Positions 44,467 to 56,941 are shown, numbered from the stretch's first letter. The stretch: DNA of 64,000 nucleotides from Diphasiastrum complanatum (GCA_029204225.1 CM055092.1:99463460-99527459), one strand, 5' to 3'. Made by a program: numbers and translations. The notes: a model not told the origin generated them from the sequence alone.

Positions 44467-44471
44467 ACAAA
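44467..44471. repeat. Target-site duplication, right
   Basis: ACAAA, identical to 32,283-32,287. Removing one copy and the whole composite restores reading continuity of the older copia integrase. Confidence 0.93.
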
Positions 44472-46203
44472 CCACTACACCCTATTCACCACAATAGAAC
44501 AGAGTTGCAGAACGGAAAAACAAATCCATTGTGGAGATGGCTAGGGCAATGCTTAAGAGCAAGGGTTTGCCAAATACTTTTTGGGCAGAAGCATGCAACA
44601 CTACTCGTATCTTGAATCGGTGTCCTATGAAGTCCGTGGAGGGTAAGACACCTTACAAAGCTTTTACTAGAAAGAAACCTAATGTTTCTCATTTACGAAT
44701 ATTTGGTTGTGATGCTTACGCTCATGTACCTAATGAAAGACGAAAGAAGCTGGATGCAAAAGCTGTTAAGTGTATTTTCCTTGGATATGATGAAAGCGCC
44801 AAGGCATACAGGATGTATGACACAGATGCACAAAAGATTGTGATTTCCAGAGATGCTGCTTTTGATGAGATGGGACAAAATGACCAAATAAAATTGACAA
44901 TTGATCTCTTTGATGATAAAGCTAAAGTGCAAGTGAAGAAAGAAGTTGGTGTCGATATGGAAGAGCCAATGGAAAAAGACATGAATGAGATTCCTAGGAG
45001 AGTGCCTAAGTGGTACTTGTTAGTAACAAGTGATGCTAATAAGGGAGATACTCCCGAATTAAGTGAGCAAGGAGAGCTTAGAAGATCAAGTAGAAATCGA
45101 AAACCTCCTGCAAGATAGAGATGAATCTAGCCCTAATGGGTTCTGTGCTCAAGGCTCAAGAACCAAAATTTTTTGATAAAGCAAAGGAGCACAAGGAGTG
45201 GCGTGAAGCTATGGAAACAGAAATGGAAGCTATATCGAAGAATAGGACGTGGAACTTGGTTGAGCTACCTGATGGTAAGACGCCTATCACTTGCAAATGG
45301 ATATACAAGATCAAATATGGAGCCGATGGGCAGCTCAACAAGTATAAAGCACGGTTGGTTGCGAGAGGATTTGAGTAACAGGAAGGCATTGATTTTGAAA
45401 AAACCTTCGCACCCGTAGCTAAGATGGTAACTATACATTCTATCATTGCTATTTTTGCTTTCTATGGGTGGAAGATCCAACAAATGGACGTCAAATCTTC
45501 TTTTCTTAATGGAGTGCTAGATGAAGAGGTGTACTTAGTACAACATCAAGGATTTGTTGAGCCAGAGAGAGAGCATCTCGTTTGTAAGCTCAACAAAGCC
45601 ATTTATGGATTGAAGCAAGCACCACGGGTGTGGTACTCTTGCATTGATGAACACTTCAAGCAAAGGGGAATGATAAAGAGTGATGCTGATCCTAATCTTT
45701 ACATTCTAAGGCAAGATTCAGATATAGTGTTTATTGTGTTGTACATGGATTATTTGATTATTACAAGAAGTAATGAGAGCTTAATTGATGACATCAAATC
45801 AGATTTTTCCAAAGCTTTTGACATGAGCGATTTAGGATTGATGCACTATTGTCTTGGCATTGAAGTATGGCAAAAGGAAAACGTGGTCTTTCTTACTTAA
45901 AGCAAATATGCACAAGATTTGCTTAATAAGTTCAATATGCAGGATTGTAAGCGTTTGAGTACACCTATGGATGTCAACATGAAGCTTACTGCATATGATG
46001 AATCTGAGAAAGTGGATGCTTATTTGTATAGACAGCTGGTGGGTAGTTTGATTTATTTGACACACACGCGACCTGATATTTCTTATGTTGTTGGTGTTGT
46101 TAGTCGATTTATGCAAGATCCTAGTCAAGCACACTGGAAGTCTGCTAAACGTATTCTCAGATACATTCGAGGGACACTGAATTTTGGTTTGAAGTATGAT
46201 CAG
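44472..46203 (+). pseudogene. Older copia element, right part (integrase C-terminus to RNase H start)
   Basis: Continues the frame broken at 32,287: TTPYSPQQNRVAERKN (catalytic Glu kept), FWAEACNTTRILNRCPMKSV, HLRIFGCDAYAHVP and the acidic linker. A stop at 45,116 and a frame change precede reverse transcriptase (PITCKWIYKIKYGADGQLNK, FLNGVLDEEVYLVQ, YGLKQAPRVWY). The active-site box is YMDY instead of YVDD. In-frame stops lie at 45,376 and 45,898. It ends with YLTHTRPDISYVVG and RGTLNFGLKYDQ before RNase H, where block C sequence begins. No 3' LTR is present. Confidence 0.9.
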
Positions 46204-48732
46204 AGATCTAGTAACCAATATCCAGTAACTCTGGACTTCTCTGATGAATGAATTTGAGATCAAGATGATCAGTATCCAGAAAAGTAGAAAATCAAGTACC
46301 AAACTTCCCCGGAGTTGCAGCTGCACAGATTGAAGCATAATTAGGACCAACAGTAATGGACCCAATAGATCAATTTGTACCTGTTGTATCCTTGCAAGTA
46401 GTTCGGAGGTCACCTTTTCTCGAAATGCCAAGATACAATGGATCAACAAATCTTATCAGGTTTCTCCAAATCTATGAACAAGCTTGCGAGATTTATGGCG
46501 AATAGACTCCTGAGAAAAAATTAAAGTTGTTTCCAGAAGAAATACACTCAGCCATATAGATTTGGCCCTTACCCTCTAACACTATGATTCAACCATGGCT
46601 TCAAACAGTCGGCCCACTTTTTGAGGCAATGGGTTTTTTCCCGGCGCTTTTCCATTATGAGATTAACATGGGCCTCACCCTTCATGCTTACGCCACCTGG
46701 GATGTGTTGAAGTCACGTTTCCACTTCTTGTACCAAGGTACCACCACATACAAGGTTAGGATTAACGCAGACTCGATGGTCACCATTGGCATTATGTCTG
46801 ATGACCGTCAGCCCATGTCCCATTGTCAGGTAAAAAACCTAATCAAACCTTTCGTCGCCAAGACTGCACAGAGATCCCCATCCAAACTAACAATGATTAC
46901 CTAATAAAGGCTATCACGGAACCAATCAAATAGGTGGCTGTGCATCTGTTGAACAACTTTCTAGTTATTTCAACATTTCGCAAGGACAAAATCTAGTCCA
47001 CGTTGTTGAGTCAGATAGTGGAATCCTTTCTGGCATTCCCTAGCCCCACGGTTGTGCCATACGACTGGCATGCCTTCCTCATTCATGAACTAACCATTTT
47101 CATCAAACCTAACAACCGTGAGCATATCACAGCAAGTCCCTTGTTGTGTAATTTTGCCTGTGCACTTATCAAGGTGAAAGTGCGTGGTTTTTGTCGCTCA
47201 AGCCTTCTATCTTCCATTGTGCCGCACACTAACCTTTATATGCCATCTGCCGCATCCACATCATCCCAACCTACAGTTACTGACACCAGCAAAAGAATGT
47301 GTGGCACTCCCCCTTCCTCCTCATCTCCCACCTACCACCAGACGATGTACCACAGCCACATCAGTAACCGCTCCATCAACCACCGCCACTTCTTCTTCCA
47401 TACAAGCTCCTCCTCTTGTCTCTGTTGTCACTACTCCTCTTTCTATTCCATCCATGACTACTTATATTTTCATTCCCGCTTCCTCTGTTGATACCACTTC
47501 CATTTTTGTTCCATTATCCACTACCCCTTCCATCATTATCGCATCCTCCAATGCTCATGTAGCCACTGTTGCTCCTCTCCAGTTTAATCCCTTTGATTCT
47601 CAGTTGTCTCTGGACACTCTGGCGTGAATGCAAGTCATCAACTTTTCACCCCCATGTTAGACCATTTCTGCTCCATCCTCACCTTCCGTGCTCCACACCA
47701 CACTTTAGTTCCTCTCTGTTTCTCCCATCCTCTCATTTGGACAAACAGGCCCCACTCTCGTTCCACTGCTTTTTCTCTCTCACCACTTGCTTTGCCACCA
47801 AAGGTTGCCAAGGGCAACCAATCGTTGCCTGATGACACATTTGTTTAAACAATTTTCATACCATCGCCAGATTGGACAGATCCCACCGCCCCAGATGACA
47901 ACAGGTCCCCTGAGAACCTGATTGAAGACAACGCCAACGACGTTCCACAAGTCGTCGGGGCTGCTACCACAAAGCCCCTATCAGTGCCAGCGTACCAGTT
48001 ATTCCAACAGACTTAATGACAATGTATCAAACCTTGGGGACATACATCCTGGAGGTGGTAGCAGCTAAGGCTATTTTGGACAGCTGGGTACTCCACTTGG
48101 CAACAAGCAACACCCAGCTATGAGCAGAACTCACAAAGCTGTAGCAAGAGCTTATTGTAGCTCAACAAGATGAAAAAGAAGGGCACTGGGAGATCACCAA
48201 GTTGCAGTAGAAGGAGGATGGCCACAACCTATATATCCAAAGCGCTTACAGAGGCCTCCACGAAGGTGCGGGAGCTTCAATTTGAAGCGTCCCAACGGCT
48301 GGCTCCCCTCCAGGCGCAACTACAAATTTATGAAGCAGTAAAAAAATCTACCTGGGGGTGAAAGTGAAAGCCTTACAAAGTGAAAAACTCATCTCGCTAG
48401 CTCAACTTGCACCAGACTCAAGGCCGCTCTCTCAAGCATAGATGAATCTCTCCAGGCGTCAGGTACAGGTATATAGTCAAATATTAAACAGCTATCAGGC
48501 AGAGTTCGACAAGTACCAGACAAGTGCAACTCAAGAGCTTGATTAGGCCAAACAAGCCCTCAAGGCTTGCCAATAGTATATGGAGAAGAAGACCCAACCC
48601 ACCCCAGTGGTGATGCCACCGCCACCTAATTTTAATGCTGCATAGATAATCACGAGCCAGGACCAAGGCCAACAAGCAGCAGGGGGTTCAGTCAAGATCA
48701 AGGGTCCAAAGGCCAAGACCAAGGCCCAGCGT
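46204..48732 (+). repeat. Dispersed repeat block C, copy 2, with decayed gag-like frames
   Basis: Homologous to 553-3,070. Open pieces are 46,584-46,904 (WLQTVGPLFEAMGF, TYKVRINADSMVTIGIM), 47,003-47,491 and 47,184-47,627 (Ser/Thr/Pro-rich), and broken coiled-coil text at 48,150-48,720. Lesions only partly match copy 1. The right edge joins the sequence found at 5,727 in copy 1. Confidence 0.75.
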
Positions 48733-49880
48733 AGGTCATGAATTCCTAAGTATAAATTGTCATTTTTTATTAAGTATACAAATATGTGATATCACACCTC
48801 AGGCCTTTCTCTTTGTCTTACAAAGCCTTTCAATGTTTTCATGAATCGTTCCAAGAAAAACATCCAACGACTATGGATAGTGCCTGAATTAAAAAAATAA
48901 ATCAATGTTAATGCGAGAACATGGGAATTACCACAATAACAATAGTCTAGCATGGACTAAGAATAGGTAATTGACGCAAGTATATGATGTACCTACAATG
49001 CCCATCGCAACTACCAAATGCACAATGAGATGCATTTTGAATGGTGAGAATGGATGTGGAAAAGTGATTCTCGATCAAACACATTGCCTCGATGGAGCTT
49101 TGTCTTGTCGTCTCAATGGATGCCAGCGGTATCTCTTTGGATGAAATGTACCTTCATAAGAAAGAGAAACAACAATGACATATGTGTTAGTAAGATCATC
49201 ATCTTGAATCACCCCAAGAAAAAATGATGTGAATCGCATGCGCATTCACCGTATCTCACCAAACCGCTGATTTTGTAGATTGCACTCCTTAACTCCTCTA
49301 TCAAGAACCCTCTCAACACCAAGGGAAGCACAAACTGCATGCACAAAAACAATTTGGTCATCGAGATACATATATGCACAATGAGATCATCGTGAAATCA
49401 CAAGACATGCTATAAAATGTGATTGACAATGTTGAGATGGATGAAATGTCCTGATACATGCCACACCAACCTGTAAAATTTTATGCCAGTCATGAGACTT
49501 TAGTCCACTTAGCTTGTTGTCCCTTCTGAAGACACGCTTTAGGCATCGCATGTGTCATGTTGGAGTTTGAAAGGAGGCTATTGCCCTCTTTACAATCATT
49601 TCTCCTCGAGAAGATCCATGGGGCCTTTGGTAGGACAATGAAAGTCCCCACCACAGTGTGGCCATAAATTAGCCATCTTTGCCACTTCTTTTAAATCATC
49701 TCGTACGTCTTTTTGATCTTTTGACCTGGTCAAGTGCTCTCAAATCATGCTCCTGACATTCTTGAATATGTGCATCGGATCCAAAAGATGGTTTATCAAC
49801 AATTCCCCCCAATATATGAGTCCATGAAATATTGATAACCGACAGTACCCTTTAAAAAGCGAAGGTGCCCTTAAAAAGCT
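48733..49880 (-). pseudogene. CACTA TNP2 transposase remnant, copy 2
   Basis: Minus strand. It includes an upstream part missing at 6.7 kb: DPMHIFKNVRSMI, then EHLTRSKDQKDVRDDLKEVA (about 49,800-49,690), the classic TNP2 DPMH..KN box. It then has the same exons as 5,727-6,700. The Trp codon after RSMI is a stop. By eye the two copies differ mainly near 49,430-49,560, far less than the adjoining block C copies do. The left end at about 49,880 is joined to minus-strand copia. Confidence 0.82.
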
Positions 49881-51137
49881 GACACTATCTTAGCTAAGCC
49901 AGGTACATATTTCACATTGCTTATATGCTTTATCTCCCCATTGGCTAACTTCACTGGTACCACTCCAACTCCTTTAACAGATAGCAGTTTGCCATTAGCT
50001 TGTCCAACTTCATCACCATTGTCAGTTTTCTTGAGTTCTGAAAACCACTCTTTCCTTGAAGTCATGTGCTTGGATGCACCACTATCAATGTACCAGGTAT
50101 CCTTGGCTTCATCACTTGTCATTAATGTTGTAATGAACAATTTTGAACTCACCTGTATCATCTTCATATTGATCATCATCGTATTGATATTGATCAGTGT
50201 AATTGTCTTCATAATAATAGTCATCAAATTGATGTTGATCAGCATAATTTCTCGCTTTCCATTTGTCTTTTCTTTGTTCCATCTCCTTCTGTTTCTTGAA
50301 GCATTCACGCTCCCAGTGACTAGGTTTGTTGCAGTACCTATAATTTCCAGGTTTATTCTGTCTTGAATAGCCGTGTCCTTGACCTCGGTCTTGATTTCAA
50401 TTACCTCGATTCGGACTATCATTGACTTGCTCATGAAATTGTTTAAATGATCCTCGGCTTGAGTTTCCTCCTCTCAATAGATACTTTCCACGACCAAATC
50501 TTCCACCTCGTCCTCTAACTGCAAGAGCATGATCATAGCTCATGTTACGATGATTCAAGTTCTCTTGATGTTGCTCTTCTTGCAAAAGCAATCCACCTAG
50601 TTCTTCATAGGTTGGAAGATTTTCTCGTGTGGCTATACTCGTCACAAACATCTGATGTGACTCACTCAGACTATTCAATGTCAATTGCACGATCTCACGA
50701 TCTTGTACTCACTCTCCAATTGCTGCTAATTGATCACGGATCTCTTTGATCTTCAGTATGTGATCGGCAATAGTTGCACCATCATCCATCTGCAATGTAT
50801 GCAACTTTGTCTTTAGAAATAGTATTCGAGATGTATTTGTTGTTTCAAACAATGGCTTCAATGTATCCCACGCTTCTTTTGGTCCTTTTGAATCTGAAAT
50901 ATAGGGAATAATTGCATCTCTGACTGATAAGTTAATGACATTTTGGGCTTTCCATCTTCTCCTATCAAATGTCCGCTGATCTTCTTCAATCACTGGCCTT
51001 GTCTCTTCACCTGTCACGATCTCTCATAGCTCATTTTCCATCAAAATGTTCTTCAGTTTGAATTTCCAAACTGCATAGTTGCCGACACCTTCCAATTTGC
51101 TTGACTCATTAAGGACACTCTCGCTTAGAGTTCCCAT
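49881..51137 (-). pseudogene. Minus-strand copia Gag and protease remnant
   Basis: ATG at 51,137 (MGTLSESVLNESSKLEGVGN, then YAVWKFKLKNIL). A stop lies near 51,030. Then RWKAQNVINLSVRDAIIPYI, KEAWDTLKPLFETTNTSRIL and MQLTLNSLSESHQMFVTSIA. The zinc knuckle near 50,340 reads YRYCNKPSHWEREC, with the first Cys lost. Protease YIDSGASKHMTSRKEWF is near 50,080. The frame is lost at 49,880, where the CACTA remnant begins, so integrase to RNase H is deleted. Frame changes occur near 50,700 and 50,400. Confidence 0.85.
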
Positions 51138-51760
51138 TACTGGATAGATGAGTCTGGATCACAAAATTGATTCACACCACAGAACTGTAAAGTTTTGGTT
51201 GTACACCTGATATTGGTACGACACACGGGAGCACGACTGCTCAGGATTCTCTTTATCTCTAGCGCGTCGCTCCGATATTGCTACTGATATGTGATATCGG
51301 TATGATGCGCGGATGTACGATTGCTCTTGGTTTTCTTTACCTCTGGCGCATCGATCCGATATTGGTACGGATATGCTATATCTATATGACGAGCGGATGT
51401 ACGACTGCTCAAGATTTTTCCTCCCTCTGGCACGTCGATCCAATATTGGTATGGAAAAGATTAAAAATAGAGAGAATATGAGAACTTTCAGAGAGAATAT
51501 TCTAGATTCCCCACTTTGGCGCGGCGTCAACAGATTTTCAATCTGTCTGATGCTGCCCTAGCCTTTTTGATGCCTCCAGGACTGTGCTTTCGTTCCCCAC
51601 TAATGATTCTAAGCTCCAACCCTACAAAATACACCAAAGAAGAATTTCTTCCAGTCGTTTTTGTCTCTCCAAGCTTTCACCTCCCGTGAAGGACTTTCTC
51701 ACTTCGTTGCGGAGCTTGTGACAAGTTGTATCCACTGATCAGGCACTCAGGACTATTGCT
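51138..51760 (-). other. Copia leader containing an 83-84-bp tandem repeat
   Basis: Three units beginning GGAGCACGACTGCTC, GGATGTACGATTGCTC and GGATGTACGACTGCTC at 51,228, 51,311 and 51,395. The minus strand stays open across them as a roughly 28-residue repeat (EQSYIRASYRY), probably incidental to the period being a multiple of three. Confidence 0.75.
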
Positions 51761-51772
51761 GCTCTGATACCA
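51761..51772 (-). promoter_or_regulatory. Primer-binding site, minus-strand copia
   Basis: GCTCTGATACCA, the reverse complement of TGGTATCAGAGC, beside the LTR end. Confidence 0.85.
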
Positions 51773-52034
51773 TGTCGAGAATTAGATATGCGACATCAAG
51801 CATTCACCATAAGCAATCACCAAAAGAAGGCGGAAGAAGAACATGCACTGTCACTCTATCACACTACCACATACAGAATGTAAAATGTACAAATAAACCC
51901 TAAACCTTGATAGAGAGAGAAAACCTACGAGTAGACTGATAGACTAGCCTACGGCTATTGACAGTTGGTCATAGCTGTCAACATTAATGTGCATCGTAAA
52001 CAGTAACAATGAAGTGTATCATTGATTTCTAACA
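51773..52034 (-). repeat. 262-bp copia LTR, minus strand
   Basis: On the minus strand, TGTTAGAAATC...ATTCTCGACA, directly before the primer site. The outer boundary is inferred from the TGTTAG terminus and the change to unrelated copia coding sequence at 52,035. The second LTR is missing. Confidence 0.65.
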
Positions 52035-52757
52035 AGAATGTTATGCAAATTGTGTCTTCGGTTGAGTTGTGGCACAAGAGATTGGGACATCCAATTTAGA
52101 TGCATACATTAATTGGTCAATTATAATCTAACCGGTCTACCTCTTTATTTTTTTACAATGAACAACATTTTCACTTTTCTAGTAAAAGAGTGGTTCAAAA
52201 CACATGTTTACTACAAAACAATATACAACACATTTGATACATTGATTATTAATGACAATAGTAGGCATACATGGATATACTTACTTAAGAGCATGGAACA
52301 AGTGAAGGAGACATTCTTTAAGTTTAAATCTATGATGGAGAACCATATCAACATCAAGATCAAAATATTGAGATTAATCAATATGAGTAAATTTCTAAAG
52401 ACTCTATCAAAATTTGTGAGAGCACATGGTATTCAAAGCCAAATTTCTTGCCCAAAGACTCCTAAACAAAATGAAATGGACAAGAGATAAAATAGAAGTT
52501 TTCAAGTGTTCTAAAGCTCCCACTTTAGGTGGATGAGACAATCAATTACACTTAACTTCGTTTCAAATAGGCCACCATTTGCTCCACTTGATGGTAAGTT
52601 ATCTTATGCAATTCTTTACGGTAAATACCTCAAAGTGTTTTCATGCAAAAAGCTTGTTTGCCTTAAAACAAAAGAACACTTGTATGGGCTCAATCAATCC
52701 CCAAGATATTTGAATGCTCGATTCGAAATTTCTAGCTTTGGCTTTAGTTCATTGTGA
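52035..52757 (+). pseudogene. Heavily decayed plus-strand copia integrase/RT pieces
   Basis: LWHKRLGHP at 52,065-52,091 (pre-integrase), then NSRHTWIYLLKSMEQVKETF, FVRAHGIQSQISCPKTPKQN and LDGKLSYAILYGKY, ending with HLYGLNQSPRYLNA (the reverse-transcriptase YGLKQ box). Many stops and internal losses. It is among the most decayed copia remnants in the window. The minus-strand element to its left probably inserted into it. Confidence 0.75.
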
Positions 52758-54640
52758 GTGAGCATAATGCATTTTCTTAACATCACATTTATGATTGATG
52801 AATTTAATATCAAATTTTTATACTATATGTTGATGACACTGTTCAAGAAAGATAGTCATGGATAAATTGTAAAGACGAAGCTAGCACTTAGCCAAGTGTT
52901 TTGAAATAAAGCTTGGTTTAAGAGATAATAAGCGAGGTATAAGAGATAGAGAAGCAATCTCTAAAGACACTACTCTCTATAAAAGCTAATGAGCATGCTC
53001 ATATAGTTAGCAACTAATGGATTCATGAATCATTTTTTAGAATTTACTTTTGGCCTTTAATTTGTTAGACAAAAGTTGCCTCAATTAGTCACATCTATGT
53101 TAATTTAAAGGGCATTCCTTAGTGTAATACACCAAGATATCTAGTATATGTAGCGAGCAATTAGTAATGCAATTCCTCATAATATAGCTAATAATACTTG
53201 TGTTGCTCCTTTCGATCCCCAATTATTTGCATCTACACGATTCATAGAAAGATACTAAAATGATCTCAAAAGCTCCAAGAACAAAGGATTCCAGGCAAGC
53301 TATGATCATCATCCAAGTAACTATAGCCATAGTATGCACTTTCACATAAGAATTCAAACCCTCATCACATAAGAATGTATGGGATCTAAACCACGACGAG
53401 TTTGAAGGATATGCCAAGCCTCAAATTTTGCTTCAGGGTAGAATAATAGTTCAGGTTGTTTGATCTACAATGCCCTCAGAAGTTAGTATTTCTTGTTGCA
53501 GTTATCCAAACACGGAATAATAACTTCTAAGATTTCGGCACATAGAAAGACATCTAGATCCAAAGCTAATTTCCGATAGACAGGAATATGTATTATGTTG
53601 AAGCTCAACTGAATTAAGATATAATTCTACAAGAGAGAAGAAATTCAGAAAGGTATCGTTAAGTATATTTCAGGGAATTTGTCATATTAAATATCGAGTA
53701 GCTTTATGTGGGCATTGTAGATCAAGTAGCTCAATGTGGGATCGTCATGAAAATTTCACCTTCCATGCAGCCCTTAATTCCAAAAGAGAGAGAGAAATTG
53801 GACAGCATGTTAATGCTCAAAAAGGTAATAATATAGAATGTTATGAGCTCTGGAGACAGAAAATTAACTTCATAGTTATATTCCAGAACTCCCTGGTGTG
53901 ACAATTCATCATATAGATAAATATATGCCTTGTACAAGCACAGAATTATCCAGGTGAATGGAAAGAATCCCGCTCATTTTCTATAATTGTATCAGTTTTG
54001 TACTGTACTAATCAATAGTATATCTAACTAATATATCCTGCGATTTAGGAGCGTCTTAAAAAACGAGATATGCCGATATAAACTAATCTATAAATGGTAT
54101 TTATGTGGTCAGCCACAGCCGCTAGAGATATTTTCAGGACAACTATATAAGAGATCCAACAGCCACCATCTTGGCTGGAAAAAGTCTGTTAACAGACTAG
54201 ACTGGCTGTCACTGAGTGGTAATCTGGTGTCTATGAACGGCCGCAGGGTTATTCAGTACTTTGTCCACGTATTCTTTCCTATACCACGATCTAGACAATG
54301 AGAGTAGCATAAAAGAGCTTGCTTTTTTTCGTGGTAGTCGAGAACTTTATTAATGCTAAAATAATTTGCGTTGCGAATGTTACCCATGCTCAAGATGGCT
54401 TTCTTACCTTGCAGCACTTTCACTCTCCGCTCCATGCTGAGTCCTGTATTGAATGTCTGTGTACAAGAGAAGTGCCTGTACCCAAGTATGCAGGCTTTAG
54501 AGCGTAACACTAGCACTGCAATCAACAAGATTCTGAAATCGTTATGATGGGAAAAAGTTTCATACATGGTTGCATTACCTTGATATAATTGTTCTCATCA
54601 ATCGTAAACCTGTGAAACATTCCTGGAGGAAGAACAATGA
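52758..54640. other. No recognised gene; possible low-copy DNA
   Basis: AT-rich, with no repeat partner in the window apart from decayed copia debris to about 53,000. Minus-strand frames at 53,223-53,417, 53,731-53,937 and 54,253-54,567 (the last reads MERRVKVLQGKKAILSMGNI, then YFSINKVLDYHEKKQALLCY) are exon-like in composition but have no family I recognise. Confidence 0.35.
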
Positions 54641-54647
54641 TTTCTCA

Positions 54648-55280
54648 GGGATCAGTTGTCATATTGTCATATTTTTGTCAAAAAAATCTCTTTTTTGCAA
54701 AAACACTACTATTACTCTTGATTCTTTGCCAGAACCTCTGCCGAGTTTTCATATTATTCTATTTAAAATAATTTGCTATTTCTAAGTTTGGCGAATATTC
54801 ATCCTATTCAGATCATAGAAAGTCTTTACTTTTACCCTTGTCAAACTACAAAAATTGTGCTTTTGTGTGTCCGAAACCTTCGCCAGTTCTACCCTAGCTT
54901 TATCTTATCTCAGATTCCGAGTCTGAGAGTGTGTTAAAGGTTATTTCCATAGAATTTGTCAGAAAAATCTGATTAAAGAGGTTTTTTCAAAAATAGCACT
55001 ATTGAATCTTCGCTGAGTGAATCTTCCCCTAGGGAACCTTCGTTAGTTCAATTTTTAGGTTCTGATATTCCAGATCAAGTCCTTGTCAAATTTTGAGTCA
55101 AATATGATACAGTCTAATTTTGATTCTAAATTTTTTTTTTTTTTTGAGAATTCACGATATAGGAATCTAATTCTTGTCAAGTGGAAGAGATCTAGCAGAT
55201 CTGATCTGAGACAGTTTTGATTGAAAATCTAGATCCAATCTCATTGTCCACTTGATTTAATCTGTAAAGATGGCTGCCCT
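54648..55280 (+). repeat. Ty3/gypsy 5' leader, copy B, with gag start
   Basis: Matches 10,515-11,035 and 57,510-58,120. It retains the gag start region (MAALGGAP then a stop, and EVNPIII) before joining the coiled-coil gene fragment near 55,330. Confidence 0.75.
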
Positions 55281-55329
55281 TGGAGGAGCTCCTTGAGAAG
55301 TCAATCCAATCATTATTAGAAACAATCCA

Positions 55330-55686
55330 ATGAAACAATTGTTGATTTCCACATTGCAATTGTTGATTAGCAAACTGTAATTGCTTATTAAGACAAGATA
55401 TGCTATGCATTTCAATATCATGCAACATTTGACAATATCCAAGTAATCCGTTATTTTCTTCACATACAAATCTGAGAAGATGAGTTATGGACTTAGAATT
55501 TGGACACAAATTTATACCTAGATCATTAGGATAAATTGATCCATCCACCCACAAATCTATATTCTTATGATTATTCATTCTCAATTCTCTAACTATTTCA
55601 ACAACATTCTCTACAACTTTCGAATTTTTCTTAATAATTGGAGTGCATTCCATAGGAAGTGCAACATGCAAACGGAACATTGCCAT
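55330..55686 (-). pseudogene. Truncated copy of the 8.6-9.3-kb hypothetical coiled-coil gene
   Basis: Starts MAMFRLHVALPMECTPIIKK at 55,686 and matches the 9,260 frame through QLQCGNQQLF, then switches into reverse-complemented gypsy leader/gag DNA. The frame continuing to 55,192 is therefore chimeric. Only the N-terminal part (about 120 residues) is kept. Confidence 0.7.
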
Positions 55687-56387
55687 TGTTGCAAGCTATG
55701 ATCCATATATACTTCAAACTACAACTAGTCAAATTGAATAGATCTAGCATATCTTACTTTTGTAATGTCTATGTTGCGCTGAAAAATCGTCCCACCTCAT
55801 ATTTCACTATAAGCATACAAAGATTTCAAAAGTGCTGCTACTCCCAGTTCAATTTTTGCAATGAGCACACCAAGATTTACAGTCTTAAAGCTCTAGTCTC
55901 GAATTTTGAAACAAGCATACAGAGAAGTTATTATATCTCATGCTTAACTAACTAATGTTTGAAGTTAACCATACTAGTTAAACATCAAGCAAGGCTAAAA
56001 ACTTGAAAAACGACGACCAAAAGTTATCGATTCATATTATGTCTCTACATGACCTCTCTCTAAAGTGAAATTTTTTAAAGGGCCCATTTTGAGCCATATT
56101 TTTCCTAATGTAGTGATCTAACATGAAAGGGAGTGAAATATAATTGGACCCCTTCTTTTTCTTCTCTGAATTCTATTGGTTGAGTGACATATGAGCCCTC
56201 AAACTTGATTGGGCCAAATTGATGAATATCTCTCTTTTGATTGGACCCTAACTCTGTTGGAGGGCTTGCGGATCCCAAGGCAACCCTAACTCTAGTTAAA
56301 AAGTGAGAGGGATTTGGCACCCTGTGTGTGTAAGTCCAAACCGATGATCACATAGAGATTTGATTAATTAGAAAGTTAATAAAAGGA
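55687..56387. repeat. Noncoding duplicated segment (also at 9,261-9,945)
   Basis: Same order of neighbours as the first copy. Indels include a short added stretch near 56,130. Confidence 0.7.
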
Positions 56388-56937
56388 CTTTAGGCCTTTT
56401 TGCGGGACTTTTAATGTCGCAGGGCCTAAATGTCAAGTTACTGAATAAAGCTGGGTTTCTCTCCAATTTGGATGCTTCCCACTCTTTTTTAAATTTGAAC
56501 AATTAGGTAGACAGCTTGAGTTTGCTACACATGTACATATCTACATTTCAAATAAGCAGATTGGTTCTCTTGTGAAATGGATTTATGAATGTTCTTGTTC
56601 TCTATCACTTTTCCTCGATCTCTCATGCTTTTATTGTGTTTTGTTAATTGTTGAATCTGATTGTTATTAGGATTGCATGTTTTGTACTTTTTATGAGAGA
56701 GAAAGAGGGAGAGAGAGAGAGAGAGTAAGCTATCTTCATTGTGGATATAATGTTAATGGATGTAGTGTTAATGCTTAGGGTTAATGGATGTTAGAGTTAG
56801 CTGTGAGTCTTCCATTCATGCTGAAATCTAAACTATGCTATCGCTCTCATGGGAACGAATCTACGCATGACAACTAAATCGATGCTAAATTGATTAGATC
56901 TTGGGTTGAGGATAGGCAAGGAAAGAAACCCACTTCA
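56388..56937 (+). repeat. Ty3/gypsy LTR (approximate ends)
   Basis: The most complete copy of the LTR family also seen at 6,701 and 9,946. It contains the TTTAGGCC/GGCCTAAA inverted pair, a GA microsatellite near 56,700-56,725 and GTTAATGCTTAGGG. It ends in ...CCCACTTCA three bases before the primer site. The left end is taken from the shared edge of the three copies. Confidence 0.55.
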
Positions 56938-56941
56938 ATTT

